64,000 nucleotides of DNA from assembly GCF_016735615.1 (NCBI RefSeq), contig NZ_JAERSF010000001.1, positions 744,001 through 808,000 of the forward strand, in the 5' to 3' direction. Of the stretch, positions 35,200-43,534 are shown piece by piece (position 1 is the stretch's first letter; each line of letters opens with the position of its first letter). This DNA comes from Flavobacterium tagetis. GTDB lineage: Bacteria > Bacteroidota > Bacteroidia > Flavobacteriales > Flavobacteriaceae. The notes under the pieces are model-generated. The model saw nothing but the letters and a program-made list of their open reading frames with translations. It was not told the origin of the DNA and ran no database searches. The translations under genes and the position numbers were made by a program.

Positions 35200-35229
35200 C
35201 AAAAATACAACAGATTTTCGTTTCTGCAA
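35200..35229 (-). promoter_or_regulatory. promoter of tRNA-Asp (second copy)
   Basis: On the minus strand TTG (35229-35227), exactly N19 and TATTTTTG (35207-35200) precede the tRNA by about 18 bases. The same layout stands before the other intact copy. Confidence 0.85.
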
Positions 35230-35326
35230 GCGTTTTTTCAAATAAAATTTAGACATTTTTTTAATTGGTTAAATTCCAATATTTTAAAAATTCAGGTTTT
35301 AATTAAAAAGTAGGAACTTTCTTTTA

Positions 35327-35470
35327 CTTAACCGCAAAAAGCGCAAGGCTAAAAGCAGAATCCCAATAACTATTGGAGCAAAGCTTTATTAAATTATAGC
35401 TTTGTGGACTTTGCATCCTCAAAAATACCTTTGCGAACTTTGCGTATTCTTTGCGCTCTTTGCGGTTAAA
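35327..35470. repeat. palindromic intergenic repeat (CGCAAAG family)
   Basis: The arms ttaaccgcaaaaagcgcaag and tattctttgcgctctttgcg are complementary at most positions, with inner words gcaaagcttta and tttgtggactttgc. It lies between the two intact tRNA-Asp genes. The rest of the 35230-35710 gap carries another repeat word (35496-35520, related to 25306-25338) and nothing gene-like. Confidence 0.85.
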
Positions 35471-35710
35471 TCTTTCTGGAATTACGTGTGTGATTTCTCT
35501 TTTCGGTCGAAATGACAAACTGTACGATAAAATTGGAATTTGGAATTTTTCTCGAAGTTTCGGGTTTGGAATTTACCTTTACAAAAGGTCTTAAATCAAA
35601 AAAGCCATCCACAAAAGTGGAAAGCTTTTCATTGGTCTAACTACTAAACCAGCTACGAGTTACAAAGTCGTAGCAAAACAACACAACTAATCTTAGATAC
35701 CGTTTTTGGG

Positions 35711-35742
35711 CAAAAAAGCCTTTCTTAATAGAAAGGCTTCTC
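35711..35742 (-). terminator. terminator of tRNA-Asp (first copy)
   Basis: AAGCCTTTCT and AGAAAGGCTT pair around TAAT, with a T-run on the minus strand, 10 bases beyond the tRNA. Confidence 0.88.
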
Positions 35743-35751
35743 CCAATATTG

Positions 35752-35825
35752 CGGTCTGGACGGGACTCGAACCCGCGACCCCATGCGTGACAGGCATGTA
35801 TTCTAACCAACTGAACTACCAAACC
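35752..35825 (-). tRNA. tRNA-Asp (anticodon GTC)
   Basis: The 74 bases are identical to the copy at 35109-35182, including acceptor, anticodon stem-loop with GTC and T-arm. It has its own promoter and terminator, so the array arose by duplication of the whole transcription unit. Confidence 0.95.
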
Positions 35826-35843
35826 TCTGCGTTATTGCGGTTG

Positions 35844-35873
35844 CAAAGATATAACAGAATTTCGTTTCTGCAA
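35844..35873 (-). promoter_or_regulatory. promoter of tRNA-Asp (first copy)
   Basis: TTG (35873-35871), exactly N19 and TATCTTTG (35851-35844) on the minus strand lie 19 bases before the tRNA. Confidence 0.85.
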
Positions 35874-35911
35874 GTGTTTTTATAAAAAAAATGAAATTAT
35901 TTTTTAAAATA

Positions 35912-36838
35912 TCACCCAAAGTTTTGTTTTTCAACCAAATATGTAGTCAATATTTTTTCAAAATTATCGCCAACATTTACCGGAACGTACTTAATTTGGT
36001 TCTTTGCGCAGGTTAAAGCCAAGTTTTTAAAATAAGTCTCTACCCTTTTTTCGTACTCTTCTTTTACATTATCCGCAAAAATAGACACCTCATCTCCCGA
36101 TTCTAAGTCAATGAATTTTCTTGGCGTATTATCAAAATCAAACTTCAATTCCGTTTCATTATCAACTACATGAAACAAAACTACTTTGTGTTTGTTGTGT
36201 TTTAAATGCTGTAATGCGTTGAATAGTTTCTCATCATCTTCGGTCTGAAACATATCGGTAAACAAAATAATCATCGAACGGCGATGCATTTTCTCTGCTA
36301 TTTGATGCAGATACGTAATCGTATCAGTCGTTTTTTTGACTTTTGGTTGAACCAATAATTCTTCCAATTTGTTCAAAAGCATTCTATGATGGCGATCACT
36401 TCCTTTCTCGGGAGCGTAATATTCGTATTTATCTGAGAAAACGCTTAAACCAACTGCATCACGCTGTTTCTTTAAAATATTCATCAAAACCGCCGAAGCC
36501 AAAACCGCAAAACCAATCTTCTTTTCATAAAAAGGCTGATTCGATTTTAGTTCAGGATAATGCATCGATGACGAATTGTCTACAATCAAATGACAACGCA
36601 AATTCGTTTCTTCCTCAAAACGTTTCGTGTACAAACGATCGGTTTTGGCAAACAATTTCCAGTCGATATGTTTGGTGCTTTCGCCTGCATTATAGACTTT
36701 ATGTTCGGCAAATTCGGCCGAAAATCCATGAAACGGACTCTTGTGCATTCCCGATATAAAACCTTCCACAACCTGATTCGCCAGCATTTCGAGATGCTGA
36801 AAACTGGAGACTTTTTCTATTTCCGATTCGATTTTCAT
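35912..36838 (-). CDS. DUF58 domain protein (von Willebrand A-like)
   Basis: The 308-residue cytoplasmic protein has the DUF58 signature around HKSPFHGFSAEFAEHKVYNAGESTKHIDWKLFAKTDRLYTKRFEEE (about 32-77). A vWA-like domain with a DNSSSM metal site (DxSxS, about 87-92) and SMIILFTDMF follow. DUF58 proteins usually partner MoxR ATPases, which are not in this window. Its start overlaps the M1 peptidase gene by 4 bases, so the two are coupled. The role is likely chaperone-like or in envelope maturation; this is inference. Confidence 0.88.
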   Translation of the reverse strand: MKIESEIEKVSSFQHLEMLANQVVEGFISGMHKSPFHGFSAEFAEHKVYNAGESTKHIDWKLFAKTDRLYTKRFEEETNLRCHLIVDNSSSMHYPELKSNQPFYEKKIGFAVLASAVLMNILKKQRDAVGLSVFSDKYEYYAPEKGSDRHHRMLLNKLEELLVQPKVKKTTDTITYLHQIAEKMHRRSMIILFTDMFQTEDDEKLFNALQHLKHNKHKVVLFHVVDNETELKFDFDNTPRKFIDLESGDEVSIFADNVKEEYEKRVETYFKNLALTCAKNQIKYVPVNVGDNFEKILTTYLVEKQNFG

Positions 36839-39402
36839 TCGGTTTCCTTTTTAATATTTTGTGCTTTATAAAGCAAATCTGTCGCCTGAAACAATTTGCG
36901 TTTCAAGATCGGACTAAAATTAGGGTTTTCTTTTAAGAATCGCTGTACTTCATCAAAAGCAAATTTTGACGAATATTTCCCAACGGTATTATCCAGCCAG
37001 TCTTTTGGAAAGAAAATATCTCCTGTACGCTGAATTTCATCAACCAAATCTAGTGAAAATCTAATATACTTTTGTGCACTTTCCTGACGAAGTGGATGAT
37101 TTACATTTGCCAAACCAACAGAAACCCAAGATTCTTTTTCACGGTTTGCATCGTCTTTCAAAGATTCCATAAAAGCATTTCGAACCGATTCATCTTTCGA
37201 TAATGACGGAAGCAAAAACTCAAAACGCTTTTGTTTGTCCGGATTTGTAAACGAAGTTCTGGTTTTTTCCAAGATTTCATCGGCTTTTGAATGGTTGAAA
37301 ATCGCCAGATTCATCGCCATATTGGTGTAATCGTCTTCGTTTAATTTCAAATTCGGAATAGAAATTTCTCTGTTCCAAACCTTATATAAACTGGCTTTCG
37401 CCGAATTAGAATACGCAATCGAACTGAATAATCCGAATAATGTCTTTTTGATATTAGATGATAAATTAGCCTGCAAACGCTCGTATAAAACGCCTTCAAG
37501 TTTTTTCTGCAATTTGTTCTGCTGTTTTTCGGTAAAAAATCTCCAATAAATCGTATTTAAACTTCCCGAAACAATTCTCAAAACCAATTCGTTTTGTTCT
37601 GTTTGAATTCCCTTTAAAAAACAATCAAAAGCCTTTTCTGGCGAAACATTTCCAATCAAAGTATTTTCATAAAGATTACTATAACTGGAAGCTCTAGCCA
37701 TTTCATCTTTCAAATCAGCAATATAATTTAAATTATTCCCGTCAAGCGGAAAAACACCGTACCCAAAACCATTATAATTGTAAACAATCGCAAGCGGTTT
37801 TTCAATTCCTATAGCTTCTTTTACAACAGTATTTTTGTCATTAATATTGATTGATAAAACTTTTACCTCTTTAGCATAAACTAAACCTATCTGAAAAACC
37901 TGAGGCCATATATTCTCTGATTTATCTTCTGCTTTTTGCTGAATTTCAAAACTTTTGATTCGGTTTTTAGTATCATATTCTATTTGATCCATAAAAATGG
38001 CTCTTCCCGATTTATTTACCCAGACATCGCTCCATTTTTTCATATCAAGCGGAGTTTCAGCATCGAGAAGTTCTACCAGATTATTCCAATCAGCATTGTC
38101 GTTGGCGTATTTCTGAATGTATTTTTGAATTCCTTTCTGGAACGCTTCCTTGCCCATCGAAGCCTCTAACTGACGCATCATAATTGGCGCTTTGTTGTAA
38201 ATAATCGCACCATACAACGAACCCGCATCTTTCAAATTTGCCAAATGCTGCTTGATCGGATGTGTTCCTAAAGATCGATCTTCCGCGAAAGCGCTAGGAT
38301 AATGCGCCGTAAAAAATTGCAGATTATGATTGACTTTCGGAAAAATCGGATTCATGATTTTATCGGCCATGAAGTTGGCAAAAACCTCTTTCATCCAAAC
38401 ATCATCAAACCATTTCATGGTTACCAAATCGCCAAACCACATATGTGAGGTTTCGTGTGCGATGAGTTTTGCTCGGTTTAGTTTTTCGGTGTCGGTTGCG
38501 CTGTTGTCCAGAAACAAAGTTGATTCTCTGTATTGAATTGCGCCGACATGCTCCATTCCACCATATTGAAAAACAGGAATTGAAGCGAAATCTAACTTCT
38601 GAAACGGAAATTTATAATTGGTATATTTTTCTAAAAAGTCTAACGATTGCTGATGCAAATTGAAAATAGTATCAGCGCTTACGCGAAATTTCTCTGGGCT
38701 ATTTTCACGATACAACATCGTCATTTCTAAACCTGGCTTTTGTGTCGCGCTTTTGAATTTTCCTGCAACAAAAGAAAACAAATACGTACTCATTTTGTCC
38801 GATTCTCCAAAAGTGTAAGATGTAAAATCTCCCTTCTCGAGTTTCTCCACGACATCGGCTCCAGCCAAAACCGACCAATCTTTTGGCACAGAAAGTCTGA
38901 GTTTGTAAGTCGCTTTCAAATCTGGCTGATCAAAACAAGGAAATAAAGTACTGGCACGGTCTGGAACTAATAAAGTGTATAGGAAATCATCGTTTCTATT
39001 TAATGACAAATTACCTGCAATAAATGAAATCGAAACCGTATTTTTTCCTGAAACCAAAGTCGAAATCGGAATTATAATATGACCATTTTCATGAACAATA
39101 GAAAGCTTTTTTCCGTTTGCTTCAACCGTTTTTATATTGGAAGTTTTCTCTTTAAAATCTAAAATCAAAGGCTGACTTAAATCTGACAAACTCAAATTTA
39201 CAATCAAATTAGAGTTTATATTTTCTGCTTTCTGATTCGGAATTTCAAAAAACAAAGTGTATTGAAGATCTGAAATCTGTTTTTTACGAAAATGTGCCAA
39301 CTGTTCAGAAACGCCGTTTTCAAATAATTCATTTGCTTTTGACTGAGAAAAACTATTGAAAATCAAAATAAAAAAACAAAGAAGGCTGTAGAAAATTTTC
39401 AT
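36835..39402 (-). CDS. M1 family aminopeptidase
   Basis: The 855-residue protein has a signal peptide (MKIFYSLLCFFILIFNSFSQS), the N-terminal beta domain and a catalytic domain. Its exopeptidase-type loop is GGMEHVGAIQYRES (GxMEN variant with His). HETSHMWFGDL and the downstream Glu in KEVFANFMAD form the HExxH-x18-E zinc site. A long C-terminal helical domain follows. It is a periplasmic or secreted aminopeptidase. The DUF58 gene overlaps its end by 4 bases. The changed GAMEN motif may affect N-terminal substrate binding. Confidence 0.92.
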   Translation of the reverse strand: MKIFYSLLCFFILIFNSFSQSKANELFENGVSEQLAHFRKKQISDLQYTLFFEIPNQKAENINSNLIVNLSLSDLSQPLILDFKEKTSNIKTVEANGKKLSIVHENGHIIIPISTLVSGKNTVSISFIAGNLSLNRNDDFLYTLLVPDRASTLFPCFDQPDLKATYKLRLSVPKDWSVLAGADVVEKLEKGDFTSYTFGESDKMSTYLFSFVAGKFKSATQKPGLEMTMLYRENSPEKFRVSADTIFNLHQQSLDFLEKYTNYKFPFQKLDFASIPVFQYGGMEHVGAIQYRESTLFLDNSATDTEKLNRAKLIAHETSHMWFGDLVTMKWFDDVWMKEVFANFMADKIMNPIFPKVNHNLQFFTAHYPSAFAEDRSLGTHPIKQHLANLKDAGSLYGAIIYNKAPIMMRQLEASMGKEAFQKGIQKYIQKYANDNADWNNLVELLDAETPLDMKKWSDVWVNKSGRAIFMDQIEYDTKNRIKSFEIQQKAEDKSENIWPQVFQIGLVYAKEVKVLSININDKNTVVKEAIGIEKPLAIVYNYNGFGYGVFPLDGNNLNYIADLKDEMARASSYSNLYENTLIGNVSPEKAFDCFLKGIQTEQNELVLRIVSGSLNTIYWRFFTEKQQNKLQKKLEGVLYERLQANLSSNIKKTLFGLFSSIAYSNSAKASLYKVWNREISIPNLKLNEDDYTNMAMNLAIFNHSKADEILEKTRTSFTNPDKQKRFEFLLPSLSKDESVRNAFMESLKDDANREKESWVSVGLANVNHPLRQESAQKYIRFSLDLVDEIQRTGDIFFPKDWLDNTVGKYSSKFAFDEVQRFLKENPNFSPILKRKLFQATDLLYKAQNIKKETE

Positions 39403-39463
39403 TTTTAAGGAATATAAGATTTGCTAAAATTAACAAATGCATTGATTTTTCGCAAACAATTAC

Positions 39464-39516
39464 TGCAACAACATTGCATTTAAGAATAAGATTTCTATAT
39501 TTGCAACACTATTGCA
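39464..39516 (+). promoter_or_regulatory. promoter with two Fur-family-type operators (zinc operon)
   Basis: TTG (39474-39476), exactly N19 and TATATTTG (39496-39503) form a consensus Bacteroidota promoter. Two copies of TGCAA-N5-TTGCA (39464-39478 and 39502-39516) overlap the -33 and -7 boxes respectively, 38 bases apart. This is the layout of a tightly repressed, metal-responsive promoter. Given the His-rich products downstream, a Zur-like regulator is the best guess. Confidence 0.8.
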
Positions 39517-39559
39517 TTAAACAGCGTAAAAAACCTCATCTAGAAGTTAATCTTCACGA

Positions 39560-39910
39560 ATGAAAAAGAAACTTAAATTTATAAATCTCTTGATGCCTTT
39601 GATTGTATTGTTCGCAATACTTTTTCCGGCTGTCCATTCGTATGAGCATATTTTAGACACTCATAATTGCAAAGAGAAATTAGAGTTTTCTATTTCCGAA
39701 AAACCACAATTTAAAGCCAAACTGCATTCGTTTCATAAATGCTCGATTTGCGATTTTAAATTCAGTGCAGTTGGCACATTTGAAATCAATGCTTTTCAGT
39801 TTTTCAAGAATAATCCTGTTGTAAAACACATTAGCTTTTACAGCAAACCGCATTTTGCATTTTTTAAGGGCGCTCTTTTCTCACTTCGAGCCCCGCCTTT
39901 TACACTTTAA
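39560..39910 (+). CDS. small Cys/His membrane-anchored protein, first gene of the zinc operon
   Basis: The 116-residue protein has an N-terminal membrane segment or signal (FINLLMPLIVLFAILFPAVHS). A small soluble part holds potential metal ligands: HSYEHILDTHNC and HSFHKCSICDF (about 26-67). It ends in a short hydrophobic tail. The family was not recognised; similar short proteins precede metal-related TonB receptors in flavobacteria, as I recall. It lies 44 bases after the second operator. The CxxC with nearby His suggests zinc binding or sensing, unproven. Confidence 0.6.
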   Translation: MKKKLKFINLLMPLIVLFAILFPAVHSYEHILDTHNCKEKLEFSISEKPQFKAKLHSFHKCSICDFKFSAVGTFEINAFQFFKNNPVVKHISFYSKPHFAFFKGALFSLRAPPFTL

Positions 39911-40170
39911 TATTTTTTTGTGCTCTGTTTTGCTTTGGCAATTCGGCTATTTACTTGTTTTAATGATTTCAAAATCTTGAATCATTAAATAGCGATTTCA
40001 TTCATTTAAGCAATTAAACAAGTATTGTCATTGATATTGTCATTGATATTATTATTGTTTTCCGCTTTTTCCGCACAAGAAAACCTCAACTTTTTATCGA
40101 TTAACAAATTCGAACTAGATCCCAATTCCGGTTTTAGTTACGGCTGTACCGTTTTAAGCATTTGTTTGTT

Positions 40171-40234
40171 CTCGCAAAGTCGCGAAGACGCAGAGTTTAG
40201 GACAATTTTCTTTGCGTCTTCGCGACTTTGCGAG
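40171..40234. repeat. 22-bp perfect inverted repeat in the zinc operon
   Basis: The arms at 40171-40192 and 40213-40234, starting ctcgcaaagtcgcgaagacg, are perfect complements with a 20-base loop. It lies in the 457-base gap (39911-40367) between the first and second operon genes. That gap also holds a short ATTGTCATTGAT repeat (40024-40055) and a 71-codon frame starting at TTG 40025 with a signal-peptide look, which runs into the palindrome. No firm gene is called there. Confidence 0.88.
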
Positions 40235-40367
40235 AGCTAAATCAAAGAAAACCTTAAAGAAAAAATCTTAACCTAATGTCTTTAGCTAAAAAAGCTTAAA
40301 AGTATTTATAACCTCTTTTACAACCCAAATACCCTTTATAAAATGATCAAAATCAAATTAGAAAAAA

Positions 40368-40790
40368 ATGAAAACAACTAAACTCATTCTGACCTCGCTT
40401 TTTGCGGCAATTGCTTTTACAAGCTGCAGTAACGACAATTCAGAACAAAAACAAGCGATTCCTAAAATTAATAAAATTGAACTGGGTCTTAGCAACAGCG
40501 AAACAGCAACTATTGGTGTAGATTTCCATTTTAATGCAGAAGTAACTGCTGCTGACAAAATCGAAAATGTGCAAGTAAAAATTGTGCAGAGAAGCACCGA
40601 AACATACTCAAAAGTCTGGTCGCACGAAATTACGTGGACGCAATATGCGGGCGCAAAAAATGCCAATGTACATAAGCATTTTGATATCCCAGAAGATGCT
40701 GTAGCAGGGAAATACGACTTCATCATTATAGTAAACGATCAAAACGGAAGCAAGTTAGAAGTGAAGAAAAACTTAACTATTATAAATTAA
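40368..40790 (+). CDS. DUF4625 lipoprotein
   Basis: The 140-residue lipoprotein (MKTTKLILTSLFAAIAFTSC, Cys20) matches DUF4625, an immunoglobulin-like domain. IGVDFHFNAEVTAADKIENVQVKI, ANVHKHFDIPEDAVAGKYDFIIIVNDQNG and the C-terminal strand are its landmarks. His residues at FHF and VHKH may bind metal. It is the first of two DUF4625 genes, 4 bases before the next, upstream of a TonB receptor. Together they suggest surface capture of zinc. The function of DUF4625 itself is unproven. Confidence 0.8.
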   Translation: MKTTKLILTSLFAAIAFTSCSNDNSEQKQAIPKINKIELGLSNSETATIGVDFHFNAEVTAADKIENVQVKIVQRSTETYSKVWSHEITWTQYAGAKNANVHKHFDIPEDAVAGKYDFIIIVNDQNGSKLEVKKNLTIIN

Positions 40791-40794
40791 AAAC

Positions 40795-41265
40795 ATGAAA
40801 CAATTAAAGCTTTTAATGGCCATTTTGGCTCTTACTTTTATTTCATCCTGCTCCAGCGACAAAGCCGAAATTGACACCGAATATCCTGTAATTGACATCA
40901 CTGGGACGAATGCTTTTCCGATTCAATGCAACACGATCGAACGCGGAAAAACTTTCACTTTCAAAGCCACTTTTAATGACAATGTCGCTTTGGGTTCTTA
41001 CAGCCTTGACATTCATCACAATTTCGATCATCATACACACAGTACAGAAGTGACAACTTGTGAAATGGAAGCTGTAAAAAGTCCTGTAAAACCAATGCTT
41101 TTCATCAACAATTATACTATTCCAAACGGAGTAAAAACTTACGAAGCAACAGCACAAATCACCGTTCCTGCGGATGTTGATCCCGGAGATTATCATTTTA
41201 TGATTCGCTTGACGGATAAAGAAGGCTGGCAGACGCTGAAAGGTTTAAGTATTAAAATTTTATAA
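40795..41265 (+). CDS. DUF4625 lipoprotein with His cluster
   Basis: The 156-residue lipoprotein (Cys19 in FISSCSSD) has the same DUF4625 fold as its upstream neighbour: NDNVALGSYSLDIHHNFDHH, TVPADVDPGDYHFMIRLTDKEGW. It carries a striking cluster HHNFDHHTH (74-82), with five histidines and an acid in nine residues, plus two cysteines (Cys45, Cys89). This is a likely metal site. It lies 10 bases upstream of the TonB receptor gene, with which it is surely co-transcribed. Confidence 0.82.
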   Translation: MKQLKLLMAILALTFISSCSSDKAEIDTEYPVIDITGTNAFPIQCNTIERGKTFTFKATFNDNVALGSYSLDIHHNFDHHTHSTEVTTCEMEAVKSPVKPMLFINNYTIPNGVKTYEATAQITVPADVDPGDYHFMIRLTDKEGWQTLKGLSIKIL

Positions 41266-41275
41266 GATCAGATTA

Positions 41276-43483
41276 ATGAAGAATGCCCTATCCATATATT
41301 GGAAATATTGTTTTTTACTCATCAGTTTATTAATTACGACGGAAGCCGTTTCTCAGAATAAGCCTTCAGAAAAGAAACCAGAAATCAAGGAACTTGACGA
41401 AGTTTTAATCAGCAATAATGCTGTTCAAAAAAACAAAAAAGAAGAATCGCTGAATGTTGAAACGGTAAACAACAGTTTTATTCAGCGTAATCTTGGCGGG
41501 AGTTTGATGCAGTCTTTGCAAAAATTACCTGGCGTTAAAACTATTTCGATTGGTTCTGGAGGTTCAAAACCGCTTATTCGTGGCTTGAGTTTCAATCAGG
41601 TTATTGTGGTGGAGAATGGTTTGAAACACGAAGGCCAACAATGGGGCGCTGATCACGGATTAGAAATCGATCAATATGCTGTAAATCGGGTAGAAATTAT
41701 AAAAGGTCCTTCTTCATTTATCTACGGATCTGATGCTGTGGGCGGCGCGATAAACATTAAACCTTTGCCTCTTCCGTTGCAAAACACTTTTGGCGGAAGT
41801 GTTGATCTTACCGGAAAAAGCAACAATGCACAATTGGGAAGTTCTATTAATTTATTTGGAAGAAACAAAAATTGGTTCTTTGATTCTCGAGTTACCACAA
41901 TGGATTATGGCGATTATCGCGTTCCGACCGATGTGGTTCATGTATATAGCTATGCCGTTCCGTTATACAAAAATCATTTGCGAAATACGGCTGGAAAAGA
42001 ACTCGATTTTCATTTGAGCACAGGTTATTCTGGAGAACATTTAAAATCTGTTTTCTATTTCAGTAATGTGCATACTAAAAGCGGATTTTTCGCGAATGCG
42101 CATGGACTCGAACCTAGAAATGTAGATCTAGAATTACACGACAAATCGAGCCGTGATATTTTGATGCCTTATCAGCAGGTTAACCATTTAAAGGTTAGCA
42201 ATACGACTTCTTTTCGGTTGGGAAATCATGCTTTTGAGACGCAGATTGGTTTTCAGAATAATTTTAGAAGAGAATATAGCCATTATGTCAATCACGGCTA
42301 TATGCCTCCAATTTATCCTGAAGACATGTACGCTCCGCAAGATTTGGAACGTCAATATGATAAAGATGTTTGGTCGTTTTCTGCTAAAGATGAATTCAGA
42401 ATTCAAAATCATCAAATTACGGTTGGTTCGAATGTAGTTTTTCAGCAAAATGAAATTGGCGGATGGAGCTTTTTAATTCCGTCTTTCACACAATTCAACG
42501 CGGGTTTATTTGCTTACGATAAAATTGAACTGAACGAAAAGTGGTTTTTAAACGGCGCTGTTCGTTACGATTACGGAAAAATAAAAATGAAATCGTATTA
42601 CGATTGGTTTCAAAGTCCGGTTTCCGAAAACAATCAAACGGAATTGGAATATTTACAGCGTTCTCAAGATTTGACCAAAACTTTTGACAGTTTTACATGG
42701 TCGATTGGTGCAAATTACAATCCTGGAAAACTTTCGCTGAAAGCCAATTTGGGTTCTAGTTTTAGAATGCCAATTGCCAAAGAACTGGCTTCAAACGGCG
42801 TAAATTATCATTATTTCCGATTCGAAAAAGGAAATCCGAATTTAGATGCCGAACGTTCGTATCAATTGGATTTAGGTATGGAATGGAAAGCGCAAAACTT
42901 CTCTTTTCAACTGACTCCGTTTGTAAACTATTTTCCAAATTTCATTTATCTCAATCCAACCTCGGCTCATGATATTTATTACGGCGCAGGAAATCAGGTT
43001 TTTGAATATGAACAAAGCAAAGTCTTTCGCTATGGCGCAGAATTTCAGACGAGATATTATTTCCTAAAATCTTTAAGTGCAGAAATCGGTGCCGAATATC
43101 TTTATTCGGAACAAAAATCAGGCAGTAAAAAAGGTTATACACTTCCTTTTTCTCCACCGCCTTCTGTTTTGTTTGGATTGAATTATGAACCTCAAATCCC
43201 ATTTTTAAAAGAACCTTATTTTTCTGTTGATTATCGTTTTACGGCACAGCAAAACAATATCGTTCCGCCTGAGAAAAAAACGGCTGAAAGTCATGTTTTT
43301 AATGTGGCTTTTGGCTCAAAAGTTAAGACCGGAAAACAGGATATCAGCATCAATATTCAGATCCAGAATTTATTTAATACAAGATATTTAAATCATACCA
43401 GCTTTTACCGACTTATCGAACTTCCAGAAGCGGGACGAAACATTATTGTTTCTATGAAAATTCCGTTTTCGGTTTCGCGATAA
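41276..43483 (+). CDS. TonB-dependent receptor, probably for zinc
   Basis: The 735-residue outer-membrane receptor has a signal peptide (to about residue 27). A plug follows (LDEVLISNNAVQ, GGSLMQSLQKLPGVKTISIGSGGSKPLIRGLSFNQVIVVENGLKHEGQQWGADHGLEID, split over residues 66-125), then a 22-strand barrel ending in NIIVSMKIPFSVSR. QQWGADHGLEID and a His-rich barrel surface (FANAHGLEPRN, EYSHYVNHGYMPP) resemble metal receptors of the ZnuD type. It has no carboxypeptidase-like N-domain, unlike the receptor at 10182. It stands between DUF4625 and AztD-like genes under the double operator. Confidence 0.85.
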   Translation: MKNALSIYWKYCFLLISLLITTEAVSQNKPSEKKPEIKELDEVLISNNAVQKNKKEESLNVETVNNSFIQRNLGGSLMQSLQKLPGVKTISIGSGGSKPLIRGLSFNQVIVVENGLKHEGQQWGADHGLEIDQYAVNRVEIIKGPSSFIYGSDAVGGAINIKPLPLPLQNTFGGSVDLTGKSNNAQLGSSINLFGRNKNWFFDSRVTTMDYGDYRVPTDVVHVYSYAVPLYKNHLRNTAGKELDFHLSTGYSGEHLKSVFYFSNVHTKSGFFANAHGLEPRNVDLELHDKSSRDILMPYQQVNHLKVSNTTSFRLGNHAFETQIGFQNNFRREYSHYVNHGYMPPIYPEDMYAPQDLERQYDKDVWSFSAKDEFRIQNHQITVGSNVVFQQNEIGGWSFLIPSFTQFNAGLFAYDKIELNEKWFLNGAVRYDYGKIKMKSYYDWFQSPVSENNQTELEYLQRSQDLTKTFDSFTWSIGANYNPGKLSLKANLGSSFRMPIAKELASNGVNYHYFRFEKGNPNLDAERSYQLDLGMEWKAQNFSFQLTPFVNYFPNFIYLNPTSAHDIYYGAGNQVFEYEQSKVFRYGAEFQTRYYFLKSLSAEIGAEYLYSEQKSGSKKGYTLPFSPPPSVLFGLNYEPQIPFLKEPYFSVDYRFTAQQNNIVPPEKKTAESHVFNVAFGSKVKTGKQDISINIQIQNLFNTRYLNHTSFYRLIELPEAGRNIIVSMKIPFSVSR

Positions 43484-43534
43484 GTTCAACCATTCAAAAC
43501 TCAATTATTTACAAATTTTAAACCCTTTATTACA

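Noticed and set aside
35324..35518. 64-codon minus-strand frame between tRNA-Asp genes
   Set aside because: It is formed entirely by the CGCAAAG-type repeat and a second repeat word.
35637..35822. 61-codon frame on the minus strand over tRNA-Asp
   Set aside because: It reads through the tRNA and its terminator; the tRNA explains the sequence.
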